Of a stretch of DNA of 64,000 bases, positions 41,648 through 50,774 are shown piece by piece (the stretch's first letter is position 1; every line of letters begins with the position of its first letter). This DNA comes from an uncultured Bacteroidales bacterium. GTDB lineage: Bacteria; Bacteroidota; Bacteroidia; Bacteroidales; P3. The translations under genes and the position numbers were made by a program. The stretch lies in NCBI GenBank assembly GCA_900316515.1, contig ONDE01000008.1, forward strand, positions 1 through 64,000, read 5' to 3'. The notes under the pieces are model-generated. The model had not been told where the DNA came from. It saw only the letters and a program-made list of their open reading frames with translations, and did not search any database.

Positions 41648-44641
41648 TTAATTTCTTATCACCTCTATCACGCCGTTACGGCGGACGATGCCATAGGGGC
41701 TGCGGGCTTGGAAGCGGTAGTAGTAGGTGCCGTCGGGGCTCGAGGTGGCGTTGGGGTCCCAGAAGTCCTCGTGTCGCCGCATGTCGCGGGCATGGAACAC
41801 CTGCACGCCCCATTGGTTGAATATCCACACTTCGTTCACAGGGTAGAGCCCCATCTCGACAAGGTTCTTCACCTCCCAGCGGTCGTTCTGCCCGTCGCCG
41901 TTGGGGCTGACGAGGTTGGGGAACTCGAGCCACGAGGTGACAATCTGTATTGTATGGGTTGCGGTGTCGACACAGGTGTGGGTGATTTCCCTAGTGCCTG
42001 ATTGCTTTATCGCTTTATCGCCAGAATAGATGATTGTCTGTGTGAGATTGGCGGCAAGGGTGACGGCCATTTCGCCTTGCGGCAAGGTGCCGCTCCAGCG
42101 GTAGAGGGGCGAGAAGTCGGTGAGGCTGTCGGTATCGCCGTCGGCGGTCTCTATTGTCCACAGCCAGCTGCAATGGTCGGGCTGCGAATAGTTTATCAGT
42201 TGCACCTCGGGAGCCATGTCGGTGGGCCGTGCGGGGTCCCACACAAAGGCGGCCTCGGGGTTGGGGAAGACGAAGAGGGGCCAGCGCAAAGTGTCGGCGC
42301 AGCCACCAAGGCTGCCGACAGCGAGAGTCAGCTCGGTGGCGAGAATGCTGTCGCTGTTGTCGAAGGTGAACTGTGCCGCCCGCGAGGTCGCGCCTACGCT
42401 GTCGGCGAGCAGCCAATGCCACGAGGCGCTGCCCTCGGACGAGTCGACGACGTGGAGCGTCTGTCCGCTGCAGAGCACTATGGGAACCGTGTCGACCCAC
42501 TGGCGTATGTCGACACTGTGGAAAGCGCGGAGCTGGTAAGCGCTGTCGCGCTGCACAAGGGCTATGTGCAGCAGCGAGTCGCAACCGTCGACGGTGGTCA
42601 TAAGGGTGTCGATGGTGACAGGACCGCCATAGTCGATGCCGCCATACACAAACGGGTTGCCGGGACATATCACAAAGGTGGCGGAAATCTCATAGGTGGG
42701 TGCTTCGACAGCAACCAGCACCACCGTGCTGTCGGCTCCATGGCTGTCGGTGTGCAGAACGGTTATGCTGTCCGGCCCAAGGAAGGTGTGCCCCTCCCAC
42801 TCCACCGGCCACTGGCCGGGGCAGAAGCGGCGCACGTGGCGCACCGTCTGGTTGGGCCAGACATGCAGCATGTAATGCAGCGTGGTGTCGCAGCCAGAGG
42901 CGGCAGGGATGGTTATGGTGGTGTCGGCTGCGCCGTTGAAAACAATGCCGCGCCATGTGTGCGGCAGCTCGTTTTCCACCACGGTGTCGCGCACCTCGGC
43001 GTAGGGTCCTGCCAGCACCCGGCGGCTGATGGTTTGGATGCAGGCGGGGGTGAAGCGGTCGATGAGGTCGCAGTGGTAGAGGCTGCCGTCGGCGCTGACG
43101 GTGATGCTCTGCACTGTGTCGATGGTGGCGGTAGCGCCGTCGCGGTACCAGCGGTAGCGGAAGCCGTAGGGGGCGACGAGAGTCATACTGTCGCTCTCGC
43201 AACTGCCCACGGCATCATGGCGCTTCAGGCACTCGAAGTTGTAGTAGCCGTAGCACCAGCGGTTGTTGACGACGCCGTCTGCGGCGGTGACGCGGAGCCT
43301 GACACGCTGCCCATGGTAGGCGCTAAGATCGAAGGCCATGCCGGTGAAATTGCGCCGCCTGTACATGCTGTTCATCTCGTCCCACCCCGTGTTGTCCCAC
43401 ATGTCGATGTAGAAGCGGTTGCATCCTTCGGGCTGCAACTGTGCCATGGTGTCGTCGAGCAATTCAATGCTGAACCATGCTGGGTGCAACGTATCATTGT
43501 GGTGGGCCATCTCCGGGCCTTGGAAAGTTCCGAAAGCCATAGCCACGGTGTATTTCATCACCAGCAGGTCGGCCTCGTTGGTGTCGACGGTGATGGTGTA
43601 GAGCATGGCGTCAGTCTCCCAGTCGCCCAAGCGGTTGCCTAGACGTAGGGTTCTAGTGTCGCCCGGCGGTATGGTCCGAGGGAAAACCATCATGCCGCTT
43701 GTAACCTCGGATCCCTGATTGGTATTGACGGTGTGCGAGCCGGCGTAGATGCCCGACACACCCTGCGAGGTGTTTGTGTAGGTGCCGGTGAGGAGGTAGG
43801 GGTCGATATAGGTCCCGTGGTAAGGAACGGCCATGGAGGAGTTGTAGTCGGTGATATCGGGGCATGAGCCCTCACGGTAGCGATAGATAGTTGCCGAGGA
43901 AAAGGGCTGTATGGGCATGCAGCCTGAATAAGGACATTGGGCAATGAGCGAGGCGGTATAGCTGCTGCCGGGGTTGCGGGCAAAGGTGTAGCTGTTGCCT
44001 GCAATGTCGTGTTCCACCCCGTTGATATTGAGCGTCACCGTCGGCGAGCCTGCCGACTGCCATTCCAGGCGTACCGAGTCGGCTCGGTTATCGGCCACCC
44101 GCAAACCCCAGACGGCACAGGGCGACGAGGTGAGGTGTATGTCGTCGATAAAGAAAGTGCCGTCGCCGGCGAATATGTCGTGCCCGAAGAATGCAATCCG
44201 CGCCCCTGTGGGCACCGAGGAGAGGTCGACAGCAAAGAAATGCCACTGCTGACTCCAGCCGTGGGCGGTGGCGAGGAGGTGAAACGTGCTGCTGTCGGAA
44301 GGGTTGGTCAGGTAGCCAACGGACAGATAGTCGGTATTCAGGTGCGGATAGTACCAGAAGGTCATCCACACACCGTTGGCGGAGTAGTTGATGCCCGCGT
44401 CGGGCATGATAGCATAGCAGGTGCAACCGTTGATCTGCATCGCCTTGCTGCCGGTATGTACAATATTTGACTGGACACCCACGTAGTGGTAGTCCAGGTT
44501 CGGCAGCGCACCCCAATACATAGGGCGCGAGTTGTCGTGCCCATCCTCGAAATCGTAGCATATCTCCACCTGGGCACATAGCGCGAGCGGCAGCAATAGC
44601 AGCAGCCACAACAAGCCCATGTATCCTATACGACGAATCAT
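41648..44641 (-). CDS. T9SS type B large surface protein, paralogue
   Basis: 997 residues, same plan as the neighbour: signal peptide (MGLLWLLLLLPLALCAQ), a jelly-roll-like domain with FFIDDIHL, a module CPGNPFVYGGIDYGGP followed by GCDSLLHIALVQRD that matches CPGRPFLYRGVDYGGP in the neighbour, and an almost identical type B sorting domain (FPNLVSPNGDGQNDRWEV to GIVRRNGVIEVIRN). The middle parts differ more than the tails. The pair arose by tandem duplication. Ligand or role is unknown; an adhesin or large extracellular scaffold is the usual guess. Confidence 0.88.
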   Translation of the reverse strand: MIRRIGYMGLLWLLLLLPLALCAQVEICYDFEDGHDNSRPMYWGALPNLDYHYVGVQSNIVHTGSKAMQINGCTCYAIMPDAGINYSANGVWMTFWYYPHLNTDYLSVGYLTNPSDSSTFHLLATAHGWSQQWHFFAVDLSSVPTGARIAFFGHDIFAGDGTFFIDDIHLTSSPCAVWGLRVADNRADSVRLEWQSAGSPTVTLNINGVEHDIAGNSYTFARNPGSSYTASLIAQCPYSGCMPIQPFSSATIYRYREGSCPDITDYNSSMAVPYHGTYIDPYLLTGTYTNTSQGVSGIYAGSHTVNTNQGSEVTSGMMVFPRTIPPGDTRTLRLGNRLGDWETDAMLYTITVDTNEADLLVMKYTVAMAFGTFQGPEMAHHNDTLHPAWFSIELLDDTMAQLQPEGCNRFYIDMWDNTGWDEMNSMYRRRNFTGMAFDLSAYHGQRVRLRVTAADGVVNNRWCYGYYNFECLKRHDAVGSCESDSMTLVAPYGFRYRWYRDGATATIDTVQSITVSADGSLYHCDLIDRFTPACIQTISRRVLAGPYAEVRDTVVENELPHTWRGIVFNGAADTTITIPAASGCDTTLHYMLHVWPNQTVRHVRRFCPGQWPVEWEGHTFLGPDSITVLHTDSHGADSTVVLVAVEAPTYEISATFVICPGNPFVYGGIDYGGPVTIDTLMTTVDGCDSLLHIALVQRDSAYQLRAFHSVDIRQWVDTVPIVLCSGQTLHVVDSSEGSASWHWLLADSVGATSRAAQFTFDNSDSILATELTLAVGSLGGCADTLRWPLFVFPNPEAAFVWDPARPTDMAPEVQLINYSQPDHCSWLWTIETADGDTDSLTDFSPLYRWSGTLPQGEMAVTLAANLTQTIIYSGDKAIKQSGTREITHTCVDTATHTIQIVTSWLEFPNLVSPNGDGQNDRWEVKNLVEMGLYPVNEVWIFNQWGVQVFHARDMRRHEDFWDPNATSSPDGTYYYRFQARSPYGIVRRNGVIEVIRN

Positions 44642-44784
44642 TTTATATTAGACGCGGAACACGCTGTTTTGTTGTCAAAAATAACAGCATTTAACATTAT
44701 TTAACGCGCGTGCATATTTTTTTAAAGAAAAACACAATAAACGGAGACAAGATGCGTTAAATGAGGGTGTAATTATATATAGAC

Positions 44785-45567
44785 ATGAAGAAAGCTAACA
44801 AAATACTGGCACTTGTTGCCGCCATTGCCATCAGTGCCTGCGCCTATGCCCAGACGGGGCGCGACCTGCAGGACGACGAGCTCAAGGGCGATGTGAAACG
44901 CGTCGACGCCGTGATGTACGAAGCCACCTACGACCTCAACGACAACCTCGTCAACGGAGATCAGCTGGAGCACCTCATCACCGAATACCGCCAGAACGGC
45001 CAGCGTCGCGCACAGACCTACCTCTCGGTGGCCGAGGACATCATCTTCCGCACGCGTTACAAACACGATGGTTTCGGCCTCACAACCCTCGAGCATGTGG
45101 TCGACAACAAGGACAACGTCATCGGACGCACCTACTACATCTACGATGCCGAACACACGCTGACTGAAGTTTACGTCGAGGATGCCGAGCGTCAGATAGA
45201 GAGCCGCATGCTGCTCAAGCACGACGCCCTGGGCCGCATCAGCCAGCGCAGCTACAACGACCATTACAACGATGTGTTCAAACGCGAGGTATACGTCTAC
45301 AACCCAGACGGTTCCATCAACAAGGCTGTCGTATACGACCGCTCGAAGAAGAAAGTGCAGGAGAAGCGCTGGGAATACGACGAGCAGGGCTATATCACCA
45401 GCTACACCCTCTACGACTACACCGAGGAGGAACCCGAGATGTTCATCACCCTCTACAAGCGCGACTACGACGCCCACGGCAACTGGACCAAGTGCACCGA
45501 GTACGAACTGCTCGGCGACCGCATGGTGCCCAACTACACCACCGTCCGCACCATCGAGTATTTCTAG
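44785..45567 (+). CDS. Exported YD-repeat-like protein of unknown function
   Basis: 260 residues with an N-terminal signal; ISACAYAQ allows either a lipobox (Cys) or cleavage before Gln. The body is built of repeated strands like YDLNDNLVNGDQ, YDAEHTLTEVYVED, YNPDGSINKAVVYD, YDEQGYITSYTLYD and YDAHGNWTKCTEYE, each with Tyr-Asp and a Gly/Asn turn, resembling RHS/YD repeats. It is common in Bacteroidales as a cell-surface protein without known function. A word-hairpin lies directly after its stop. Confidence 0.75.
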   Translation: MKKANKILALVAAIAISACAYAQTGRDLQDDELKGDVKRVDAVMYEATYDLNDNLVNGDQLEHLITEYRQNGQRRAQTYLSVAEDIIFRTRYKHDGFGLTTLEHVVDNKDNVIGRTYYIYDAEHTLTEVYVEDAERQIESRMLLKHDALGRISQRSYNDHYNDVFKREVYVYNPDGSINKAVVYDRSKKKVQEKRWEYDEQGYITSYTLYDYTEEEPEMFITLYKRDYDAHGNWTKCTEYELLGDRMVPNYTTVRTIEYF

Positions 45568-45587
45568 CATTGCATCACAGTCAATTT

Positions 45588-45688
45588 TATACTTACAGAA
45601 GCATTACAGAAATGATGGAAACAAACAGAAATTTCTGTAATGCTTCTGCCTTTTCTGTCCCTTTCTGTAATAACAAATAATATCTGTA
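45588..45688. repeat. Word-hairpin before era
   Basis: CAGAAGCATTACAGAAA (45596-45612) pairs exactly with TTTCTGTAATGCTTCTG (45632-45648), and further TTTCTGTAA words run up to the era start codon. It occupies essentially the whole spacer. Confidence 0.9.
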
Positions 45689-45689
45689 A

Positions 45690-46637
45690 ATGAAATGCGG
45701 ATTCGTAAATATAATTGGTAACCCCAACGTCGGCAAATCTACGCTGATGAACGCCCTAGTGGGTGAGAAACTCAGCATCATCACCTCCAAGGCCCAGACA
45801 ACACGCAAGCGCGTGATGGGTATTGTAAACGGCCGCATCAGCGAGCGCCATCAAGCCAGCCTGAATGGCCGAGCGCCAGAGGCCGTGGGTGCAGCCAACG
45901 GGGATGATTTCCAGATTATCTACACCGACACCCCAGGCATCGTCAACCCCGCCAACAAGCTGCACGAGCAGATGATGGGCTTCATAGGCACCGCCCTGCA
46001 GGACGCCGACCTCTTCCTGCTCGTCACCGAAGTGGGCGAGAAATTCAAGAATCGCCACGTGCTGCAGCGTGTAATCGACAGCGACACCCCAGTCATCCTT
46101 GTCATCAACAAGATAGACCTCTCCGACCAAGCCACCATCCAGGAGAAGATTGCATACTGGCAAGCCGAGATACCGCGCGCCGTCATCGTTCCCTGCTCGG
46201 CCACCGAGGGATTCAATGTCGACAAGATCTTCGACCTCATCCTCGATCGTCTGCCTGAGCACCCCGCCTACTTCCCCACCGACGAGCTCACCGATCGCAC
46301 CATGCGCTTCTTCGTCAGCGAGATAGTGCGCGAGAAGATACTGCTCTACTACCAGAAAGAGATACCCTACAGTTGCGAGGTGGCGGTGGAAGCCTACGAA
46401 GAGCGTGACGGCATCGACAACATCTCGTGTCTCATCTACGTCGAACGCGAGAGCCAGAAGGCCATACTCATAGGCCACCAGGGCAAAGCCATCAAGAAAC
46501 TGGGCATCGAAGCCCGCAAGGACATCGAAGAGTTCACCGGCAAGAAGTGTTTCCTGAGCCTCCACATCAAAGTCCTCAAGGACTGGCGCAACAGCGACCG
46601 AGCCCTGAAGAGCTTCGGCTACGTGCTGGATGATTAA
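45690..46637 (+). CDS. era: GTPase Era
   Basis: 315 residues, slightly longer than the usual ~300. G1 is GNPNVGKSTLMNAL, G3 is TDTPGI, G4 is NKIDL, and the C-terminal KH domain has LIGHQGKAIKKLG for 16S rRNA binding. Era assists 30S subunit maturation. The extra length lies between G1 and G3 (GRISERHQASLNGRAPEAVGAANGDDFQ), in the switch I region, where most Era proteins have a short segment. Confidence 0.96.
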   Translation: MKCGFVNIIGNPNVGKSTLMNALVGEKLSIITSKAQTTRKRVMGIVNGRISERHQASLNGRAPEAVGAANGDDFQIIYTDTPGIVNPANKLHEQMMGFIGTALQDADLFLLVTEVGEKFKNRHVLQRVIDSDTPVILVINKIDLSDQATIQEKIAYWQAEIPRAVIVPCSATEGFNVDKIFDLILDRLPEHPAYFPTDELTDRTMRFFVSEIVREKILLYYQKEIPYSCEVAVEAYEERDGIDNISCLIYVERESQKAILIGHQGKAIKKLGIEARKDIEEFTGKKCFLSLHIKVLKDWRNSDRALKSFGYVLDD

Positions 46638-46652
46638 TGAAACTTATTTATA

Positions 46653-46688
46653 AAAAAATTGAGGGGCAATCCGAATGGATTGCCCCTC
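46653..46688 (-). terminator. Terminator of rplY
   Basis: GAGGGGCAATCC (46661-46672) pairs with GGATTGCCCCTC (46677-46688). On the minus strand the hairpin is followed by AATTTTTTTATAA, so it ends the rplY transcript, and it may also stop era transcription. Confidence 0.85.
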
Positions 46689-46715
46689 TGTGTTGATGGT
46701 TGTCGTTGTCGTCGA

Positions 46716-47303
46716 TTACTCGGCAGCAGCCTCGCCTTCGCCCTCATCGGAGGTAGCGCTGGCGCGGGTGCTCATGACGTTGACCACCTCGGCGCTCTTC
46801 GGGTTGAGAATCTCATAACCCTCACAGGCGATGTCCTGCACGCGGATGCGCTGGTTGACATCGAGGTTGGTGATGTCGAGGAGAACCTCGCTGGGCATGT
46901 TGGCGGGAACAGCCTTCACGTTGAGGCGTTTCTGCTTATAAGCCAGCTTGCCGCCCTTCATGACACCCTTCGAGGTGCCGGTGGTGTGCACGGGGATGGA
47001 CATCACGACGGGCTTGCCATCGGTCAGTTCGTAGAAGTCAGCATGGTAGACAATCTCGGTCACGGGGTGGAACTCGATGTCTTTCAGCATGGCCATGTGG
47101 TCGGTGCCGTTGATGGTGATCTTCTGGAAGCAGGGTTCGGGGTTGAACAGAATGCGCTGGAAGGCAGTCTGGTCGACGCTGAACATAATCTGCTCGCCCT
47201 TACCGTACATGACGCAAGGAACCTTGGCGTCGCGACGCAGAGCCTTAGCATCCTTTTTCCCTACGTTCTCGCGGAGAGAACCGCTCATTGATACTACTCT
47301 CAT
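46716..47303 (-). CDS. rplY: 50S ribosomal protein L25/CTC
   Basis: 195 residues of the long (CTC) form of L25, with the 5S rRNA-binding N-domain (VPCVMYGKGEQIMFSVDQ) and the additional C-terminal beta domain, then an acidic tail. It lies downstream of prs on the same strand with a 108-bp spacer occupied by a word-hairpin; the prs-rplY pair is a common arrangement and the two are likely co-transcribed. Confidence 0.93.
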   Translation of the reverse strand: MRVVSMSGSLRENVGKKDAKALRRDAKVPCVMYGKGEQIMFSVDQTAFQRILFNPEPCFQKITINGTDHMAMLKDIEFHPVTEIVYHADFYELTDGKPVVMSIPVHTTGTSKGVMKGGKLAYKQKRLNVKAVPANMPSEVLLDITNLDVNQRIRVQDIACEGYEILNPKSAEVVNVMSTRASATSDEGEGEAAAE

Positions 47304-47411
47304 TGTTTTAATGTGTTAATTTGTTAATATGTTTTTTTGTTAACTATTAGTCAATGTGTGGCCTGCGCAAGCGACTGACGCATCTACGCATTAACACATT
47401 CACTCATTAAA
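47304..47411. repeat. Word-hairpin between prs and rplY
   Basis: AATGTGTTAAT (47310-47320) pairs with ATTAACACATT (47390-47400), each within arrays of TTAAT words. The spacer contains GACTGACGCA, reminiscent of the CTGACGCA in the copies at 24909 and 34188. Confidence 0.8.
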
Positions 47412-48407
47412 TTATCCATTTATTTCGTTCATGCGGTGGATGACACCTTTACGATGCAGGGTGGTCTCGTAGAGGTTGTCGAGGCTCTCGTAGTTGACCA
47501 CGCGGCGGATGGCCTCGGCCAGCAGCCAGTCGCAGCTAAGAACATGGATCTTGCTGCTCTCGCGTTTCAAGGGGATCGTGTCGGTGGTGACAAGCTCCTC
47601 AAGCTCCGAGGCTTCGACCTTCTCAATGGCCTGACCGCTGAGCACGGGATGGGTGATCATGGCGCGCACGCTCTTGGCGCCGCTCTCCTTGATGATACCG
47701 GCGGCCTTGCAGATGGTGGTGCCCGTGTCGATAATGTCGTCGAGCAGGATGACGTGCTTGTCCTTCACATCGCCAATGAGACGCATTTCGCCAATCTCGT
47801 TGGGCTTGTTGCGGTGCTTATAGCAGATGACGAAGCTGTTGTTCAAGGTCTTGGCATAGACGCCGGCGCGCTTGCTGCCGCCCATGTCGGGACTGGCGAA
47901 CATCACATCCTCGATGTCGAACTTCTCGCGGATATAGGGCATGAAGAGGCTCGAGCCGTAGAGGTGGTCGACGGGAATATTGAAGAAGCCCTGAATCTGG
48001 TCGGCATGGAGGTCCATGGTGATGACGCGGTCGACTCCGGCCACGCTGATCATGTCGGCGATGAGCTTCGATGCTATAGGCACATGGGGTTTATCTTTGC
48101 GGTCCTGACGGGCGAAACCATAGTAAGGTATCACGGCGACAATCTTCTGAGCCGAGGCGCGCTTGGCGGCGTCGATCATCATCAGCAGCTCGAAGAGGTT
48201 GTCGGTCGGGGGGATAGTGCTCTGGATGATGAACACGATACCGCCGCGGATAGTCTCTTCGTAGGAAGGCTGAAATTCACCGTCGGCATACTGGAAAACG
48301 GTCGAGTTACCCAGCGGGATGCCATAGATTTCCGCCACGCGGCGTGCCAGGTTTTCGGTTGCGCGACCGGCGAAAATGAATACTTTGTCAGAACGCATGC
48401 TGTTCAT
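47412..48407 (-). CDS. prs: Ribose-phosphate pyrophosphokinase
   Basis: 331 residues. It makes PRPP from ribose 5-phosphate and ATP for nucleotide, histidine and tryptophan synthesis. Visible motifs: QYADGEFQPS in the ATP-binding part, FARQDRKDKPHVPI (flexible loop region), ITMDLHADQIQGFF and the PRPP-binding loop VILLDDIIDTGTT. Two possible starts, MNSM..., lie three codons apart. A well-spaced promoter is present at 48473-48503. Confidence 0.97.
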   Translation of the reverse strand: MNSMRSDKVFIFAGRATENLARRVAEIYGIPLGNSTVFQYADGEFQPSYEETIRGGIVFIIQSTIPPTDNLFELLMMIDAAKRASAQKIVAVIPYYGFARQDRKDKPHVPIASKLIADMISVAGVDRVITMDLHADQIQGFFNIPVDHLYGSSLFMPYIREKFDIEDVMFASPDMGGSKRAGVYAKTLNNSFVICYKHRNKPNEIGEMRLIGDVKDKHVILLDDIIDTGTTICKAAGIIKESGAKSVRAMITHPVLSGQAIEKVEASELEELVTTDTIPLKRESSKIHVLSCDWLLAEAIRRVVNYESLDNLYETTLHRKGVIHRMNEING

Positions 48408-48472
48408 TATAGTATTGATTTAAGGTATTTTATAATGTTTTAGAATCTTTTCTTACTATCTGAAAACGAGTG

Positions 48473-48503
48473 CAAAAATACGAATTTTTATTGGTCTGGC
48501 AAA
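48473..48503 (-). promoter_or_regulatory. prs promoter
   Basis: Minus-strand TTTG (48503-48500) and TATTTTTG (48480-48473) are 19 bp apart, 66 bp before the prs start. Confidence 0.65.
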
Positions 48504-48559
48504 AAAATATTTTACCATGTCGAAAAAAGTGTGTAATTTTGCACCCGATTTCGACACCT

Positions 48560-48642
48560 GCCCTGGTGGTGGAATGGTAGACACGGTAGACTCAAAATCT
48601 GCTGCTCGCAAGGGCGTGAGGGTTCAAGTCCCTCCCGGGGTA
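48560..48642 (+). tRNA. tRNA-Leu(CAA)
   Basis: GCCCTGG (48560-48566) pairs with CCGGGGT (48635-48641) with two G-U pairs. The anticodon loop CTCAAAA gives CAA, a long variable arm is present, and GGTTCAAGTCC is the T loop. CCA is not encoded. An integrase gene follows 335 bp downstream in the same orientation. Confidence 0.93.
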
Positions 48643-48976
48643 CAAAACGGCGGTCGCAAGACCGCCTTTCTTTTTGCCATAAATTACACATTTTAAGCAT
48701 ATTATAAACATAACTGACGCATTATCAATAGTCACGTTATTACCCATTTTTACCCGTTATTTACCCCCTTTTCCTCAAAATGTTTTCCAAATGTTTTCCA
48801 CGGAAAACAATTACCAAAAACAACATTATGCATTTGGATAACATTGAGTAACAACGAGTAATGAACATTTCAAATACCACCAGATTGTTTCATATTGAAT
48901 CATTTTCCTCAAAATGTTTTCCATATCGTTTATTTTTCGTAATTTTGCAACCCTGAAAGACATAAAATAGATAATT
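48643..48976. other. Spacer between tRNA-Leu and integrase
   Basis: 334 bp, AT-rich, with no gene. It holds the tRNA terminator (48649-48675), a 21-bp direct repeat containing CCTCAAAATGTTTTCC at 48769-48789 and 48903-48923, a TGTTTTCC/GGAAAACA palindrome near 48792-48809, and several TTACCC words. The left attachment site of the element is expected here or in the tRNA 3' end. Confidence 0.6.
48649..48675 (+). terminator. Terminator after tRNA-Leu
   Basis: GGCGGTC (48649-48655) pairs with GACCGCC (48660-48666) around GCAA, followed by TTTCTTTTT. Confidence 0.85.
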
Positions 48977-50149
48977 ATGGCAAAGAGTAAAAGTATCCTG
49001 ATCAGCGGTAATCCTTTTGTGCAGATTCGCGACACAAAAGAGGGTGACAAGTATACTATGCGCCTTGTGTACAATCTTGGCGACATATATGAAGTGGATG
49101 CAAATGGAAATAGGAGACGTCGCCAGCAATGGAAATACGAGAAGCTGAACTTGTGGCTTTGGAACAAGAAACACCTCTCCCCCGCCGAAAGCGAGCATAA
49201 CCGCGTGGCAAAGGAAGCCGCAAAACTTGTTCGCGAAGAGCGTGAACGACAATTCTTAAGCAAAACCCAGGGATACACTTTTGCCGTTGACCGCAACAAG
49301 ATAAACCTCTACGACTGGATGGAGGATTACATCAAAGAGTATGTCAAAGCCGATGAAAGGGTAATTAGACTCTCCATAAAACGTTTCCGCGCGTTCATTG
49401 ATAGTAATAAGAGATACGCCATCTTCTCAAAATGCATACATCCCGACCAGCTCACGCCAGAAATGGTAGAAGCTTTCGTCGACAAATTGGAAGCCGACTG
49501 TCGGGGTGAAGGGGCGAAAACACTCTACAAGCGATTTAAGAAGATTATCACCGCAGCCACAAAGCAGGGAATATTCCTCGACAATCCGTGCGATGGTATA
49601 TCCGCGAAGGTGGAAGATGAAGGAAGATTGAAAAAGGATGTGCTGACAGCCGATGAAATCACACGGCTCATCCAATGCAAATTCGACCGTCAGAGCGACG
49701 ATGTACGACGAGCATTCCTATTGTCGCTTTTCACGGGATTGCGATACTGCGACGTGAAAGAGCTGCGTTATCGCAACATCAACTACGAGGAATGCACCCT
49801 CACATTTCAACAACAGAAGACCAAACGTACCAACACTGTACCTCTGAGGCATGACCTCATCGCCCTGATAGGTCGCGGAGAACCCGACCAGCTTCTTTTC
49901 CACGTAGGCAGCCCTACCGCCTGCAACAAGGCATTGCAACATTGGGTCGAACGTGCTGGCATCAACAAGCATATCACATGGCATTGCGCCAGACATTCAT
50001 TCGGGGCACTCACCTACTATAATCTCAAAGACCTCCGCGCCACCAGCGAGCTCCTCGGGCACGCCGACACCAAAATCACCCAAATCTACACCAAGGTATT
50101 CGACGACCGTAAGAGAGAACTGGTCGATAGTCTTCCTGCCATTGAATAG
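48977..50149 (+). CDS. Tyrosine recombinase/integrase
   Basis: 390 residues of the Bacteroidota phage/ICE integrase type: an N-terminal arm-binding-like region, a SAM-like core-binding domain (about 110-215) and the catalytic domain with Arg256 (FTGLRYCDV), His336-x-x-Arg339-His340 (HCARHSF) and Tyr371 (ITQIYTKVF). It lies directly beside tRNA-Leu(CAA), the common target of such integrases, so it probably inserted the accessory genes to its right. Confidence 0.93.
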   Translation: MAKSKSILISGNPFVQIRDTKEGDKYTMRLVYNLGDIYEVDANGNRRRRQQWKYEKLNLWLWNKKHLSPAESEHNRVAKEAAKLVREERERQFLSKTQGYTFAVDRNKINLYDWMEDYIKEYVKADERVIRLSIKRFRAFIDSNKRYAIFSKCIHPDQLTPEMVEAFVDKLEADCRGEGAKTLYKRFKKIITAATKQGIFLDNPCDGISAKVEDEGRLKKDVLTADEITRLIQCKFDRQSDDVRRAFLLSLFTGLRYCDVKELRYRNINYEECTLTFQQQKTKRTNTVPLRHDLIALIGRGEPDQLLFHVGSPTACNKALQHWVERAGINKHITWHCARHSFGALTYYNLKDLRATSELLGHADTKITQIYTKVFDDRKRELVDSLPAIE

Positions 50150-50301
50150 CCTCCCATTTTCTGTAAAATTGCTCTACAAACAGTCTTTTTGCAGAAAAAA
50201 GAGAGGCTGTTCCCTATGTAAAAATTAGTTAAAAAAAGCGTTTTTTTTGACGTTTTTCGCACTTTGTTTTGGATGAAAAATAATCATCCAATCTGTATCT
50301 A

Positions 50302-50330
50302 TTTGTTTTCCAAATTAATGTGTACTTTTG
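50302..50330 (+). promoter_or_regulatory. Promoter of the excisionase-like gene
   Basis: TTTG (50302-50305) and TACTTTTG (50323-50330) lie 17 bp apart, 54 bp before the start. Confidence 0.5.
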
Positions 50331-50384
50331 CCGCCGACTTAACATCAATAGGCAACAATAATCAACAACCAAAAATAACACATT

Positions 50385-50615
50385 ATGGAAGACATTATGA
50401 CCTTTTCGGCAGCGTGTGAGTTTCTAGGCATCACCGCAAGACAGATGTACGGTTACACTGGGCGAAAACTCATCCCTTACTACAAACCGACCGGACGGCA
50501 CATCTATTTCCGCAAATCCGAGCTTGTAGAGTTCGTGACCGCCAACCGCATTGCCACCGCAGCCGAGGTGGAAGCACAAGCACAGCAACTGGCACGTAAA
50601 ACCGCTGCGGTATAA
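50385..50615 (+). CDS. Excisionase-family helix-turn-helix protein
   Basis: 76 residues. TFSAACEFLGITARQMYGYTGRKLIPYYKPTGRHIYFRKSEL is a MerR/HTH_17-like winged-helix module typical of excisionases encoded next to integrases. It probably controls the direction of recombination or the element's transcription. A 235-bp AT-rich gap separates it from the integrase; nothing else is seen in that gap. Confidence 0.85.
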   Translation: MEDIMTFSAACEFLGITARQMYGYTGRKLIPYYKPTGRHIYFRKSELVEFVTANRIATAAEVEAQAQQLARKTAAV

Positions 50616-50656
50616 TCGTCCTGTGGCACTCATTCCGCACATCATATCGGTAGACG

Positions 50657-50701
50657 GTACCCAAAAAGTGTGTACCCAAAGTACCCAAAAAGTGTGTACC
50701 T
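50657..50701. repeat. Two iteron-like direct repeats
   Basis: GTACCCAAAAAGTGTGTACC occurs at 50657-50676 and 50681-50700, 24 bp apart. Each copy is itself bounded by inverted GGTAC/GTACC ends. It lies 75-118 bp before the replication-protein start, the expected place for an origin or an autoregulatory operator. Confidence 0.7.
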
Positions 50702-50774
50702 TTCAGTCATACCATCACCTATCATCAATTATAATGTATACGCGCGAACGTATGCACCCAATAATAATGTCAAA

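Noticed and set aside
42002..43642. Plus-strand open frame inside the T9SS type B gene
   Set aside because: It is antisense to a gene with a clear signal peptide and sorting domain; no motifs of its own.
48512..48700. Minus-strand open frame over tRNA-Leu
   Set aside because: It is the reverse complement of the tRNA and its terminator.
48769..48923. CRISPR array
   Set aside because: Only two copies of the repeat with a 113-bp gap and no cas genes.
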